Below the pieces are notes generated by a model. The model was not told the DNA's origin. It saw nothing but the letters and a program-made list of their open reading frames with translations, and ran no database searches. Shown piece after piece: positions 63,905 to 64,000 of a stretch of DNA of 64,000 bases. The position numbers were made by a program, and so were the translations under genes. Numbering within the stretch: the stretch's first letter is position 1; the number at the start of each line of letters is the position of its first letter. Source of the DNA: DASWTL01 sp966250385 (GTDB taxonomy: Bacteria > Bacteroidota > Bacteroidia > Sphingobacteriales > Sphingobacteriaceae); contig CBINHC010000003.1 of the NCBI GenBank assembly GCA_966250385.1, positions 1-64,000 of the forward strand, given 5' to 3'.

Positions 63905-64000
63905 ATGTGGATCATCAAAACCGAGATATCCGACGGTGAAACTCCGGAAATTCTGGACGCCTGGCCTAAGGTACGCGGTTTTATCTTCATGAGCTTCTCG
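63905..64000 (+). CDS. 5' end of an unrecognised gene, cut by the window edge
   Basis: The ATG at 63905, with an in-frame TAG at 63890-63892 upstream, opens a frame of 32 codons to the end of the window (MWIIKTEISDGETPEIL...). Codon use fits a real gene (mostly C/G at third positions). I do not recognise the family from these residues. Confidence 0.6.
   Translation, partial: MWIIKTEISDGETPEILDAWPKVRGFIFMSFS

Overview
The window is chromosomal DNA of a Bacteroidota bacterium, most likely a Sphingobacteriia/Chitinophagia-type organism. Three things point there: family-specific proteins (DUF3078, DUF5916, DUF4199, S16 with a long acidic tail, the PSP1/RicT-HolB pair, CarboxypepD_reg-like proteins); promoter elements of the form TAnnTTTG in place of sigma70 boxes; and the absence of Shine-Dalgarno sequences. 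Hand counts in ordinary coding DNA give about 55% GC (mfd, 45121-45360). No tRNA, rRNA, CRISPR array or insertion sequence was seen. Coding density is very high and nearly everything is housekeeping.

Layout. 1-6.2 kb: clamp-loader HolB next to the first codons of a PSP1/RicT gene, ruvX, an O-methyltransferase, two tandem secreted glucosaminidase/LysM proteins, a CarboxypepD_reg-like protein, a small HExxH protein and a DUF3078 protein. 6.2-18.5 kb: a large DUF5916 outer-membrane-type protein, ffh, msrA, an M16 peptidase, def, the NifU-like/Mrp iron-sulfur pair, an AsmA-GT51 transglycosylase, hpt and psd. 18.5-23 kb: an amino-acid dehydrogenase and the ribosomal operon rpsP-rimM-trmD-rplS, interrupted between rimM and trmD by a membrane-protein/XRE-regulator cassette. 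23-38 kb: 5'-nucleotidase, gmhA, the birA-dsbD-pfkA-M2 peptidase operon, rsfS-ftsH-LUD, an orphan PAS histidine kinase and a GH20 hexosaminidase. 37.6-50.6 kb: a radical SAM protein, a KAS III-like synthase, map, the DUF2905-Nif3-Zn-ribbon operon, a DUF4199-DUF2752(frameshifted)-TM2 cluster, mfd, a TonB-like protein and CPBP-DUF2007-cdsA. 50.6-55.5 kb: dusB, apaG, a YugP-like metallopeptidase, an FAD oxidoreductase and rmuC. 55.5-57.5 kb: an AT-rich accessory island. 57.5-64 kb: thiL, nadA, a 413-bp AT-rich intergenic region, nadB, a gamma-carbonic-anhydrase-like protein, an Ig-like lipoprotein and the start of one more gene.

Most interesting points. (1) The island carries a DprA-like gene overlapping a phosphoribosyltransferase gene, the architecture of the ShosTA-type toxin-antitoxin/anti-phage module. 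(2) The AT-rich nadA-nadB intergenic region contains DnaA-box-like words, and G/C skew differs on its two sides, so it is a candidate replication origin. (3) The membrane/XRE cassette inside the rpsP operon has its own promoter overlapped by a perfect inverted repeat. (4) A DUF2752 gene is split by an apparent one-base frameshift. (5) Many promoters end 5-6 nt before the start codon, predicting leaderless or nearly leaderless mRNAs.
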